From an uncultured Desulfobacter sp. (lineage in GTDB: Bacteria > Desulfobacterota > Desulfobacteria > Desulfobacterales > Desulfobacteraceae): 64,000 nt of DNA. The notes under the pieces are model-generated. The model did not search any database. It saw nothing but the letters and a program-made list of their open reading frames with translations, and had not been told where the DNA came from. The stretch's first letter is position 1; every line of letters begins with the position of its first letter. The position numbers and the translations under genes were made by a program. The DNA lies in contig NZ_OY781882.1 in the NCBI RefSeq assembly GCF_963677125.1, forward strand, positions 4,734,501 through 4,798,500, read 5' to 3'. Positions 15,383-23,981 of the stretch are shown here, one piece after another.

Positions 15383-17863
15383 TTAAAGCATGTAAAGGTC
15401 CAGTTTTTCAATATCAATAATAAGTTCAATGTCACTTGAGGCGGGAGTACCGACTTTTTTAAATCCCAGTTTGTCGGCAAGGCGCAGCATTTGCCTGTTT
15501 TCACGCAGCACCACACCAAATACCCGTTTCAGGCCGTAGCGTTTGGAAAATGCCAGGCAGGATTTTAAAAGCGCTGCCCCGATTCCTTTGCCTTGCCAGG
15601 AATCGGCCAGCATAATGGCAAATTCGCCCTCGGTGCCGTTGGCGGTGAAGATGATTCTGGCGGTGCCGATAATTTTTTCCCCGTTGTGAGCCGGAAACCA
15701 GGCGACCAGGGCCACTTCCCGGTCATAATCAATCTGGGTCAGTTGGATCAGCATGCGTTTGGACAATTGTTTCAGGGGTGTGAAAAAACGCAGATATATG
15801 GTCTGGGTTGACAGGCTTTCAAAAAAGGCCAGCATGGCGTCGGCATCTTCCGGCTTTACCGGGCGGATCAGTACCTGTTCACTTTCCTGGGTGGTATACA
15901 GCTGTTCCTGCCAGGCCGGGTAGGGGCTGATAATAAGGTGGTCCGGCGCGGCTGCCGGGGGCGGGGACAGGTGGATAATTGCGTTAAGCCCCATCAGTTG
16001 CCCATCGGTGACCGCTACCGGATTGATTTCCAATTCACAAATTGGGGGAAAATCGGTGACCAGTCTGCTTACACGTATTAAAAGCGTTTCCACAAGCGCC
16101 TGGTCAACAGCTTTGAACCCAAGGAGGCCTTTTAACGCTTTGGCTATTTTGGTTGCGTTGATGGTCCGGGCAGCCAGGATAGAATTTAAAGGCGGCAAGG
16201 TGACAGCCGTGTCCTGGTAAATTTGAGACATCGCACCGCCTATGCCAAATTTAATAACCGGCCCGAACTGGACATCAAGTTTGGCACCAACATAAAGTTC
16301 ATAGTCCGGTGCCGGCACGTTATCCCCGGCAGGTTCTGCCTGGCTTACGGGTATACCGTAAGCATTCAGAACTGTTTGGGCTTCACTTCCGTTTAACAGG
16401 AATTGTTCGTTTTTCAGATGGGTTTCTATAATTGATCCGGCCTGGTCATGGTTTATTTTCAGCTTGATGTCGCGCCGGACCGGTATTTCGTTGAGCATGT
16501 CAATATTTCGGCTGTGCCTGTACAGACCCGCAAACGCCTGGACCGCTTTCTCTGGTGTATCATAGGTCAACCCCTCTTTTTCATTGAGAATCTGGCGGGC
16601 GCTGTCCATGCTTGTACCGCCCAGCCATGCGGAAAATACAGGGCTGGGCAGGGATGATATCTGGTCTGCTATAATCTGGGCGAGGTCAGCCGGGGCAAAA
16701 TGGTCCACGGGTGAATGGATCATAAGGACACCGTCAACCTCCGGTGCCAGGGCCGTAATGTTAACCGCCCGGGCAATCTGGGTACAAGATGCATCGGCCT
16801 GAACATCCACAGGGTTGGTGTTGCTCCATGGTTTTTCAAGGGCGGACTCAAGAGCTTCAATGGTTTGAATGCTGAGCACGGCGGGTTCAAAACCAAAAGA
16901 TGAAAGGGCATCCACCGCCATGACACCGGGACCTGCTGCATTGGTGACAATGGCCAATCGTCTGCCTGTGGGACGCTGCTGCCTTGCCAGAATCCGGGTA
17001 AAGTCAAACAATTGTTCAAAGGTGTCCACCCGCAGGATGCCTGCCCGTTCAAAGGCAATATCATAAACCGCATCTTTTCCGGCAAGGGCACCGGTATGAA
17101 AAGAGGCCGCCCAGGCACCGGCTGCCGACCGTCCGGATTTCAGGCAGATGATCGGTTTGATGCGGGAGACGGCCCGGGCTGCGCTCATAAAGTTTCGGAT
17201 CCGCGTGATGTTTTCCATGTACATGATGATGCTGTCCACGCCCCGTTGCTCGCCTAAATAATCGATCATGTCGGCAAAATCAACGTCCAGCATGGACCCT
17301 AAATTGACGATATGGCTGAACCCTATATGTTCCTTTTCAGCCAGATCCATGACCGACGCGCACACGGATCCGGATTGGGACAAAAAGGCTACGCGTCCCT
17401 TTGCCGGTGAACCCGGCATATGGGATGCATTCAGGTTCAGCGGAGGGTGGGCAATGCCCATGCAGTTGGGGCCGATGATACGCATGTCGCTTTGCCCGGC
17501 AGCGTCTTTGATCTGTTGTTCCATCCTGGCGCCTTTCTCGCCTGTTTCCCGCCCCCCGCCACTGATAATCACGGCCCCTGCAACACCTTTTTGCGCGCAT
17601 GCTTCAATGATTTGGGGGGCCTGGTCGATGGGGGTCGTTACCACGGCCAGGTCCACAATGCCTTCAATATCACTGATATTTTTTGCGGCAGGCATATTCA
17701 GGATTTTGGCATGATCCGGATTGACAGGCGTGACAGCCCCCTTAAATCCGCCGTCAATGAGATTGCGTATCAGGGTTTGCCCCACCCGATGCTGTTCGTC
17801 ACCGGAACCGATTACGGCAATGGCGCCGGGATTAAATATTCTGGATAGATTTTGTGTGCCCAC
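15383..17863 (-). CDS. Pat-like protein: acyl-CoA synthetase (NDP-forming) module fused to GNAT acetyltransferase
   Basis: An 826-residue protein in the architecture of protein acetyltransferases Pat/PatZ, which acetylate lysines such as that of acetyl-CoA synthetase. A CoA-binding domain is at about 5-135 (GPNCMG at 131-136), followed by a CoA-ligase domain with SFHTGALAG (His256 at the place of the phosphohistidine of ADP-forming enzymes). The GNAT domain fills about 660-820, with the acetyl-CoA loop QGKGIGAAL at 757-765. The ATP-grasp part is abnormally short: the sequence runs from AYGIPVSQAEPAGD almost at once to ELYVGAKLDVQFGPVIKFG, skipping the usual nucleotide-binding portion. The start is a GTG with GGGAGA upstream, 15 nt after the preceding Usp gene. 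It is the last gene of module 2. Confidence 0.9.
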   Translation of the reverse strand: MGTQNLSRIFNPGAIAVIGSGDEQHRVGQTLIRNLIDGGFKGAVTPVNPDHAKILNMPAAKNISDIEGIVDLAVVTTPIDQAPQIIEACAQKGVAGAVIISGGGRETGEKGARMEQQIKDAAGQSDMRIIGPNCMGIAHPPLNLNASHMPGSPAKGRVAFLSQSGSVCASVMDLAEKEHIGFSHIVNLGSMLDVDFADMIDYLGEQRGVDSIIMYMENITRIRNFMSAARAVSRIKPIICLKSGRSAAGAWAASFHTGALAGKDAVYDIAFERAGILRVDTFEQLFDFTRILARQQRPTGRRLAIVTNAAGPGVMAVDALSSFGFEPAVLSIQTIEALESALEKPWSNTNPVDVQADASCTQIARAVNITALAPEVDGVLMIHSPVDHFAPADLAQIIADQISSLPSPVFSAWLGGTSMDSARQILNEKEGLTYDTPEKAVQAFAGLYRHSRNIDMLNEIPVRRDIKLKINHDQAGSIIETHLKNEQFLLNGSEAQTVLNAYGIPVSQAEPAGDNVPAPDYELYVGAKLDVQFGPVIKFGIGGAMSQIYQDTAVTLPPLNSILAARTINATKIAKALKGLLGFKAVDQALVETLLIRVSRLVTDFPPICELEINPVAVTDGQLMGLNAIIHLSPPPAAAPDHLIISPYPAWQEQLYTTQESEQVLIRPVKPEDADAMLAFFESLSTQTIYLRFFTPLKQLSKRMLIQLTQIDYDREVALVAWFPAHNGEKIIGTARIIFTANGTEGEFAIMLADSWQGKGIGAALLKSCLAFSKRYGLKRVFGVVLRENRQMLRLADKLGFKKVGTPASSDIELIIDIEKLDLYML

Positions 17864-17878
17864 TTGTCTCTCCCTGGG

Positions 17879-18811
17879 TTACGGAATCAGCCAAATCGTG
17901 AATTTTCTGGACGCGTAAATAATTTTTCTAGGGATTCGTCCCATATCGAAGCTTTCAACATCCGACATCCCCCTGCGTCCCATAACAATGGTGTCGCATT
18001 GTGTGGCCCTGGCGGTGTCCAGCAAAGCGCCTGCCCGACTCTGAGCGCCCTGGACAATACGGGTTTCAATCCGGTCTTCCGGGATGCCTGCCTGGGTCAA
18101 GATCTCTTTTGCTTCAAACAGGGCACTATTGAGTTTGTCGTGGGCCCAAAGGGCCAGGTCTGCGAAAGGATCCTGACCTTTGGGTGCTGAATCCTTTACT
18201 GTGGTGCGCATGATCGAACAAAGCAGAATTCGGCAGTTGGTGTTGGCCATCATATCGGCTGTGTAACGCACGGCGCGCATACCGCCCGGGGAACCGTCAA
18301 CCGCAACGCATTGATAATGGCGGATTTCACGGGTCCCCGCAATGATCAACGGAATAAAGTCCGCTTTTTCCACCAGTTTGGCGGCCACGCCACCCATGGC
18401 CACGCTGAGGATGGAGTTATCACGGCCTTTTCTGCGGATAACCAGGCTCTGGTATTCATTGTTTTTAATCTCTTCCAGAATACCCCTGGCAACCCCCTTG
18501 GATTGGTCGACAAGTTTGATGTCGATATTGTCCGCCTTATATCCGGCGGCGATCATTTTTTGGCGCGCCTCTTTGAGAAATTCGGTTATTATTGTCTTTT
18601 GTCCCATTTCCCAGGCCTTTACCTGGGCTACGGAAACATTGCTGAAAGCATCCCTGGTCAGATCATAATAAGCGTCAGGCACAGGCGTCGTTATGTTAAA
18701 TAAGGTTATTTTCCTGTCTCTAAACGGTTTGAAGCTGCAAATATAGTCAATGGTCCTTTTTGAACGTTTTGAGCCGTCTATGGTCACTAATATTTTTTTT
18801 TCGTCTGACAT
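17879..18811 (-). CDS. Universal stress protein with two UspA domains (divergent)
   Basis: A 310-residue tandem UspA protein. The first domain begins KKILVTIDGSKRSKRTIDY; the second begins near residue 170 (QCVAVDGSPGGMRAVRY). The ATP-binding loop is imperfect in both: RRKGRDNSILSVAMGG in the first and GRRGMSDVESFDMGR in the second, which lacks the final G-S/T, so nucleotide binding may be weakened. Start: ATG 18811, because AAGGAGG lies 4-5 nt upstream; a longer in-frame start at 18853 has no site. It is 57 nt after the other Usp gene and 15 nt before the Pat-like gene. Usp and Pat proteins both answer energy or redox status in other bacteria, which fits the cluster. Confidence 0.92.
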   Translation of the reverse strand: MSDEKKILVTIDGSKRSKRTIDYICSFKPFRDRKITLFNITTPVPDAYYDLTRDAFSNVSVAQVKAWEMGQKTIITEFLKEARQKMIAAGYKADNIDIKLVDQSKGVARGILEEIKNNEYQSLVIRRKGRDNSILSVAMGGVAAKLVEKADFIPLIIAGTREIRHYQCVAVDGSPGGMRAVRYTADMMANTNCRILLCSIMRTTVKDSAPKGQDPFADLALWAHDKLNSALFEAKEILTQAGIPEDRIETRIVQGAQSRAGALLDTARATQCDTIVMGRRGMSDVESFDMGRIPRKIIYASRKFTIWLIP

Positions 18812-18868
18812 AAGACCTCCTTTGTAAAATCCCGGGCAGGTTTTTGGGGCCAAACCCGGGAATATTTT

Positions 18869-19840
18869 TTAGTGGATGATATCCGGGCCTAAACGGAGCA
18901 CGGGCACCGGGCTGTGACGAAATATTTTTTCTATGGTGCTGCCCAGGGTAAATTTGGCCGAACGGCTGCGCCCCCTGGGGCCCAGCACCAGAACATCGGC
19001 ACCAATCTCCTGGGAGGCGGAAAGAATCTGTTCGTAAGGAACACCCGAATCAATGGAAATATTAAGCCCGTCAATGTCGCTGAGCCCGGCCGTTTTTATC
19101 TGGTCAGCCATAAGGTCATGCCGCCGCTGTTTTTCCTTCGGCAAAAATTGTTCAAGGTCAAACGTATTTTCAGGAATATAGTGGGACTTTACCCAGGCGA
19201 TCTCCTTGGCACTGATGCAGTTGAATGCATACAGTTTTGCCCCGGTGATTTTAGCCAGCCATCCGGCATTGGCCAGGATCGCCGGAGACCAGGGTGAAAA
19301 GTCCACCGCCGCCATCACGGTGCGGATCTTTGTGGCTTCAGGGGTGGCCTTGCCTGAGTACGCGCGTTTGAAAATATGTTTGTCCCTTACACTGAGCAAC
19401 GGGGTTGGGGTGTGACGGAATACATATTCCGCCGTACTGCCGAACATAAACTTGGAGAGGTTGGACCGTCCTTTATTTGCCATGACAACAAGGTCAGGGG
19501 CTACGCGGTCAACCATCTCGATAATACCGTCTGCCGGATATCCCGTTGAGATGCGGATATCCGTTTCGTTGGTAAATTTAGCAAATCGTTCCATGATCAG
19601 TTTATTGATTTGATCGGTTCGGTTTTTTTTCAGGGCATCCAGATATTCTTTTGTATCTTCCCGGCAGGGGTACATCATCCCGGCCATGAATGCCGGATTG
19701 ACATCCCTTATGGGAATAATCGAACAAATGGTGACCTTGAGATGTGCCTGTTCCGCCAGATTCAGGGCATAGCCCAGGGTCATGGGCGAATAATCGGACA
19801 GGTCGATGCAGGCCATAATGGATTTGATGTCAGTCATCAA
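18869..19840 (-). CDS. Universal stress protein with two UspA domains (ATP-binding type)
   Basis: A 323-residue tandem UspA protein. Each half has the strand-1 motif (IMACIDLSDYS and VMAAVDFSPWS) and a good ATP loop G-x2-G-x9-G-S/T: NKGRSNLSKFMFGST in the first and GPRGRSRSAKFTLGST in the second. Both halves end in RHTPTPLL/RHSPVPVL, typical of the final strand. It is expected to be a cytoplasmic nucleotide-binding stress protein. Its start codon overlaps the stop of the REC-CBS gene by 4 nt (ATGA), so the two are translated together. The combination of CBS (adenylate sensing) and Usp (ATP binding) in consecutive genes suggests energy-state sensing; that is inference. Confidence 0.94.
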   Translation of the reverse strand: MMTDIKSIMACIDLSDYSPMTLGYALNLAEQAHLKVTICSIIPIRDVNPAFMAGMMYPCREDTKEYLDALKKNRTDQINKLIMERFAKFTNETDIRISTGYPADGIIEMVDRVAPDLVVMANKGRSNLSKFMFGSTAEYVFRHTPTPLLSVRDKHIFKRAYSGKATPEATKIRTVMAAVDFSPWSPAILANAGWLAKITGAKLYAFNCISAKEIAWVKSHYIPENTFDLEQFLPKEKQRRHDLMADQIKTAGLSDIDGLNISIDSGVPYEQILSASQEIGADVLVLGPRGRSRSAKFTLGSTIEKIFRHSPVPVLRLGPDIIH

Positions 19841-20757
19841 TTACTCCTTAATCTTGGGGGGATCAGGTGTTTTCCCATTTCGAAAAACAGGTCCTGCTCC
19901 CGGATCACTCCTGTGGGTTTGCCGTTTTCAGTGACAATCAGACGGCGCTGGTTTTGGTCCACCATGATCCAGGCCGCTTCCATCAGGGTGGATTCCCAAT
20001 CAATGGATATGGGTGCCGGGGACATAATTTCGCTGATGGTCAACGTTCGGATCTGTTCTACGGCGCTTGTGAACATCCCGCGCCAGAACATGGGGGAGAA
20101 TTGGATGGAATCTGCTGTGGCCGGTTTGTTCGAGGTCAGGTAGCCGGGCAGAATTTGTTCCAGCAGGTCGCGGATGGTGAGAATACCCTGGATCTGTCCG
20201 TTTTTGTCCATGACCAGTATGGATCTGTGGCCGGTTTCCATGATCAGGTCCGAGGTGGGCAGCGTTACAAAAGAAGCTTTAAGTTCCTGGACGGATTCGG
20301 CAATGGAGGCGTCCTCGTTAATCGTGGTGTAAGCACTTAACGGAATCATTGCCGAACATACCAGGTCCTCTTCGGGCTTGCCTGTTTGTTGCTTGCTCCG
20401 GCAGGCTTCCCGGATTTTATCGGATAAAAGATCAATGTCACAAGGCTTTGCCAGGTAGTCGAATGCACCCAATACCAGGGACTGTTCTGCCGAATCTTTA
20501 TCCCCATGGCCCGTAAGCATGATGACCGGCAAATCGGGTTCTAATTTAATTATTTTTTCAAGAACCTCGTGTCCGTCCATGCCGGGCATGCGGATGTCCA
20601 GAATGGCTACATCCGGCGACTGGTCAAGGCATTGCAGCGCTTTTTCGCCGTTTTCGGCAAGAATGGTCGCAAACCCGTTACGTTCCAGGATTTTGCGCGT
20701 AGTTTCCCTGAACCGTTTTTCATCATCAACCATTAAGACTTTTATGGGTTGTTTCAT
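19837..20757 (-). CDS. Response regulator with receiver and two CBS domains
   Basis: A 306-residue protein with an N-terminal receiver (about 5-122; phospho-acceptor in DVAILDIRMPGMDG, switch Thr in VIMLTGHGD, lysine in DYLAKPCD). A pair of CBS motifs follows: the first in ASIAESVQELKASFVTL through GHRSILVMDKNGQIQGILT, the second in ESTLMEAAWIMVDQNQRRL through GKPTGVIREQDL. Between them is an insert of about 45 residues. CBS pairs bind adenine nucleotides or S-adenosylmethionine in other proteins, so the output could be adenylate-controlled protein contact. AGGAG lies 8-9 nt before the ATG. It overlaps the following Usp gene and follows the Yip1-like gene by 27 nt. Confidence 0.93.
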   Translation of the reverse strand: MKQPIKVLMVDDEKRFRETTRKILERNGFATILAENGEKALQCLDQSPDVAILDIRMPGMDGHEVLEKIIKLEPDLPVIMLTGHGDKDSAEQSLVLGAFDYLAKPCDIDLLSDKIREACRSKQQTGKPEEDLVCSAMIPLSAYTTINEDASIAESVQELKASFVTLPTSDLIMETGHRSILVMDKNGQIQGILTIRDLLEQILPGYLTSNKPATADSIQFSPMFWRGMFTSAVEQIRTLTISEIMSPAPISIDWESTLMEAAWIMVDQNQRRLIVTENGKPTGVIREQDLFFEMGKHLIPPRLRSN

Positions 20758-20784
20758 TTTATATTGCTCCTATTTAAAATTTTT

Positions 20785-21318
20785 TTACACACGGCCGGTG
20801 ACCGCTGTTATGGCCGAATAAATCAGGCACCACTGGATAGGCACAGATATCAAAAGAACTATAATCGCCCGGGCCTTGGACAGGCCGCAGCTTTGTCGAA
20901 ATCCTGTATAGACCAACCAGTATTTCCAACTCTCCGTAAACCAGAGCATGAAGGGCAGCCATGAGATGAGCATAGTGATCCCGGACGCATAGGCATAGAG
21001 CCCGAACACCAGGGAAAAGTCCTGTTTTTTGCCGCAGATCATCACCATGGTGCAAAAGCCTGTAACGGCACTGATGAGCACCATGCCCGCCGCATTGATA
21101 AAATAGATCAATGCCATGACCACAGGAGATTGGGGGCCAGGGCCTGTCAGCAGGCCGGCACCGGCATAAAATCCGGCACACAGGGCTGTAAACCCCAAAG
21201 CCCTTCCCGTGGTATGGACCCCGGGCAGATCTGCAAAAAACAGGACCGGTTCGATAAGCAGCCGGATTACACCCTGGTTGTAAAATTTCAATGCCGAAAG
21301 TGCCCCTGGTGTATTCAT
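20785..21318 (-). CDS. Yip1-like integral membrane protein
   Basis: A 177-residue protein with about five hydrophobic segments (approximately 35-55, 65-85, 95-112, 115-135 and 150-172). The pattern of a soluble N-terminal stretch (PGALSALKFYNQGVIRLLIEP), then F-F-x-D-L-P and a bundle of TMs, recalls bacterial Yip1-domain proteins, whose role is not established. ATG 21318 is chosen because AAGGAGG is 6 nt upstream; a longer start at 21378 has no site. It follows the 45-residue membrane protein and precedes the REC-CBS gene. Partnership with the transporter or membrane targeting of the REC-CBS protein are both possible guesses. Confidence 0.75.
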   Translation of the reverse strand: MNTPGALSALKFYNQGVIRLLIEPVLFFADLPGVHTTGRALGFTALCAGFYAGAGLLTGPGPQSPVVMALIYFINAAGMVLISAVTGFCTMVMICGKKQDFSLVFGLYAYASGITMLISWLPFMLWFTESWKYWLVYTGFRQSCGLSKARAIIVLLISVPIQWCLIYSAITAVTGRV

Positions 21319-21479
21319 GTTCTCCTCCTTAGGTGAAAAGGTGTGTTCTGGCAGACTTTTCACTGGACTGTCCTCCATCGCCTATTTTTTTTAGTAGAAT
21401 CTGGGTAACTATCTACGATTTTTCAACTTTCGTTATGGGTTGATCCTGGGTATTGAAAGGTCCGGTCAGCCCATGGCTG

Positions 21480-21617
21480 TTAAAAGAGCTTGCTTATAAC
21501 CCCTGCGGCAAGCATGATCAGTGTCATGTAGAAAAACACCCGTCGTTCCGTCTCTTTTGAAAAGTAGATCCTGGTTTTGGTTGTTTGTGAGCTTGGTTTC
21601 TTTGATCTCTGTGTCAT
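21480..21617 (-). CDS. Small single-pass membrane protein (45 residues) in transporter operon
   Basis: A short gene starting at ATG 21617 with GGAGG 5-6 nt upstream. The protein has a basic, polar N-terminus (MTQRSKKPSSQTTKTRIYF), a charged SKETERR segment and one C-terminal hydrophobic helix (VFFYMTLIMLAAGVISKLF), so it should sit N-in in the inner membrane. It begins 23 nt after the stop of the DASS transporter and is on the same strand. Small membrane proteins of this kind often act as accessory subunits or regulators of transporters; that is inference. No equivalent was found next to the transporter of module 1. Confidence 0.7.
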   Translation of the reverse strand: MTQRSKKPSSQTTKTRIYFSKETERRVFFYMTLIMLAAGVISKLF

Positions 21618-21639
21618 CGCGTCCTCCGTCAATTTCCTG

Positions 21640-23490
21640 TTAGAATCCAGGCAAAGTGCCGAATCCTCTAACGGTCCAGTAAACACCGGTGAGCAGCAGC
21701 AGTACAACGTTGGCAGCAAAGAACAGAGGAATGCCGGCCCTCAGGTAATCTTTGGGTTCCAGGTAACCGCTGGCATATACAATGGCGTTGGGGGGCGTGC
21801 CGATGATCAGGCAGTATGCAAAAGATGAAGCAATTGCCGTGGCCATGGCCATGAAGGGCAGATAAGAACTGCCCGGATGCACCATACCGGCCATATTCAG
21901 GGTGATGGGGCCTACGGAAGCCGCTGCAGGGCCGTCAGCCATGAGGTTGGTCAGGATAGCGGTCAGGCCGTTGGAGACAGCCATCAACGGCAGGCCTGAA
22001 TCCATACCGAAATTGGACAAGAATTCAATGGCGGACCGGGCCAGCCAGTATGCGGCACCCGTTGAATCAAGGGTCCGTCCAAAGATGATGGCCCCGGCAT
22101 AGAGCCAGACAACACCCCAGTCCACACGGTCCTGGTAGTCTCGCCAGTTGACTACGCCGGCCATGATGTAGGCGATGGCGCCGGCCACCGCAATAACGCC
22201 GATACCCAGACGAATGGGGTAGATCCCCATATTGTAAAAGGCTTTTTCCGTAAACCAGCCGAACACCATGACCAGGAAAATGATCAGTGCCCAGATTTGC
22301 TGTTTGTTCCAGGAGCCCATGCGGTCTATTTCACGGCGCAGGTGGTCCATGGCCGGTGCCAGGGTAACGGTTTTAGGCCTGAAGCGCATGTTGATGATAA
22401 ACCAGGAAACCGGAATCATGACGATGAGAAGGGGGAAACAGTAGGTGACCCACTGGAAGTAACCGATATCAAGGCCGAACATATCGGTGAGATAGGTCAT
22501 CATGATAACGTTTCTTGCACCGCCGGAGGGGGCACCCGGACCACCGATATTACAGGCCATGGCAATGGAGATCATCAGCAGTTTGGCAAGCTCTTTGTCC
22601 TCGGGCACGTCATCGGTCAAACTGTTCTGGTAGAGCAGCATACCAATGGGCAGGAACATGGCGGCCAGGGCATGGTCGGATATAAAGGCCGCCAAAGGCG
22701 TGATGATTAAAAAGAAGATCAGGGTGATCCATTTGGGATTGGGCACGGCCAAACGTTTGAACATCATCATGCACACCCGTTTGTCCACCCCGGTTTTTAC
22801 AAAGGCGGCCGCAAACATCAATGAACCCATGATGAACCAGCAGGCGTCGGACCAGTAGAGCATGGCTACCTGCTGACGGCTGATGACACCGGTGAAGACC
22901 AGGATCAGGCCGATACAGAAGGCAACGGCCGGCAAGGGAATGCACTCGGTTAAGAAACAGAGAACCACAAAAATACCCATGGCAATGGAAACCTTTATTT
23001 TCCAGGCACCACCGTCTGCATTTGCCTTATCCTTGTCCGTTAAATTTTCATATTTAAGCCCGTTTTTCCGCAGTTCCAATGCATTGGCCATCAGGGCTTT
23101 AAAATCAGCATCGTTGATGCTGTTTTTGACATACGCTTGTGCCTTTTCAAGATTTGCCTTCTGGGATGAGATTTTATATTTTTTACACCACTTGGCATCC
23201 CGGTCTAGGAATCTTTCCTTGCTCAGCGCACCGATGCGCATGTTTTGTTCCATAATTTGGGCGGTGAGCAGCTGCCATTGATCAGCTTCTTCACTCTTGA
23301 CTGAAAAAAGTTCATTGGTAATGTAAGAGACCACTTTTTTCGGGGCAACTGTGTACTCCATGCCCACATCCTTCATGCCGTACGGGGTGGGCATAAAGAG
23401 CACTGCAAAGAACAGGACCACAGGAACGATAAAGATCTTCCAGTCGATGTATTTGTCATACCCGGTGACTTTTTTCTTTTCTTGTTTCAT
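21640..23490 (-). CDS. DASS/SLC13-family anion:Na+ symporter with large N-terminal extracytoplasmic insert
   Basis: A 616-residue transporter, much longer than usual DASS members (about 450-500). TM1 lies at about 18-36; then comes a soluble, helical, highly charged stretch of about 125 residues (to about 165) that should face the periplasm, followed by the multi-pass core. Core signatures are FISDHALAAMFLPIGM in the first half and LTNLMADGPAAASVGPIT in the second. The first signature again departs from the common Ser-Asn-Thr, with Ser-Asp-His. AAGGAG precedes the ATG. It follows a REC gene by 24 nt and precedes the small membrane protein. It is a paralogue of the module 1 transporter, so the two modules probably handle related anions. 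Substrate unknown; sulfate, succinate-type acids or acetate-related compounds are candidates. Confidence 0.9.
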   Translation of the reverse strand: MKQEKKKVTGYDKYIDWKIFIVPVVLFFAVLFMPTPYGMKDVGMEYTVAPKKVVSYITNELFSVKSEEADQWQLLTAQIMEQNMRIGALSKERFLDRDAKWCKKYKISSQKANLEKAQAYVKNSINDADFKALMANALELRKNGLKYENLTDKDKANADGGAWKIKVSIAMGIFVVLCFLTECIPLPAVAFCIGLILVFTGVISRQQVAMLYWSDACWFIMGSLMFAAAFVKTGVDKRVCMMMFKRLAVPNPKWITLIFFLIITPLAAFISDHALAAMFLPIGMLLYQNSLTDDVPEDKELAKLLMISIAMACNIGGPGAPSGGARNVIMMTYLTDMFGLDIGYFQWVTYCFPLLIVMIPVSWFIINMRFRPKTVTLAPAMDHLRREIDRMGSWNKQQIWALIIFLVMVFGWFTEKAFYNMGIYPIRLGIGVIAVAGAIAYIMAGVVNWRDYQDRVDWGVVWLYAGAIIFGRTLDSTGAAYWLARSAIEFLSNFGMDSGLPLMAVSNGLTAILTNLMADGPAAASVGPITLNMAGMVHPGSSYLPFMAMATAIASSFAYCLIIGTPPNAIVYASGYLEPKDYLRAGIPLFFAANVVLLLLTGVYWTVRGFGTLPGF

Positions 23491-23514
23491 TCAATTTACT
23501 CCTTGTGTTCAGGT

Positions 23515-23967
23515 TTACTCGTTCCCTTCTTTGAGAATTTCTCGGGGGGATTTCAGATATTGTTTGGCCTGGGCAGAACGAATTTTTTCTTCCTGATTCA
23601 TACGTTTCTGGAACGCCAGCTCTGCTTTTTCAATGATATCTTCAATATCTGCAGGCTTCATTAGATAGTCCCAGGCACCTGATTTCAGTCCGTCTATGGC
23701 TGAGTCCACCGTGGCATGGCCGGTGAGCATGATTACTTCAGTTAATGGGTATAAATCTTTGATGTGTTTCAAGGTCTCATTGCCGTCCATCCCGGGCATC
23801 TTCACATCCAGAACCACCACATGGATATTGTGGGCCGCCAGGATTTTAAGGGCTTCTTCTCCGCTTGGGGCTGTCCATACGTCGTAACCCTTTCTTTCAA
23901 TGAGTTTGCTGGTGGTCTCAAGGTAGCGGGTTTCATCATCTACCAATAACAGTTTCATCTTTTCCAT
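23515..23967 (-). CDS. Single-domain response regulator (REC with helical tail)
   Basis: A 150-residue receiver-only protein. Acidic pair in KLLLVDDETRY, phospho-acceptor in HVVVLDVKMPGMDG, switch Thr in VIMLTGHAT and lysine in DYLMKPAD; a charged helix occupies about 120-150. GGAGG is 8 nt before the ATG. It follows the dCache kinase by 14 nt and precedes the DASS transporter by 24 nt, so kinase, receiver and transporter are a tight three-gene unit. It is most like the REC at 11527, which sits in the same place in module 1. Confidence 0.94.
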   Translation of the reverse strand: MEKMKLLLVDDETRYLETTSKLIERKGYDVWTAPSGEEALKILAAHNIHVVVLDVKMPGMDGNETLKHIKDLYPLTEVIMLTGHATVDSAIDGLKSGAWDYLMKPADIEDIIEKAELAFQKRMNQEEKIRSAQAKQYLKSPREILKEGNE

Positions 23968-23981
23968 TAGGTTGTCCTCCT

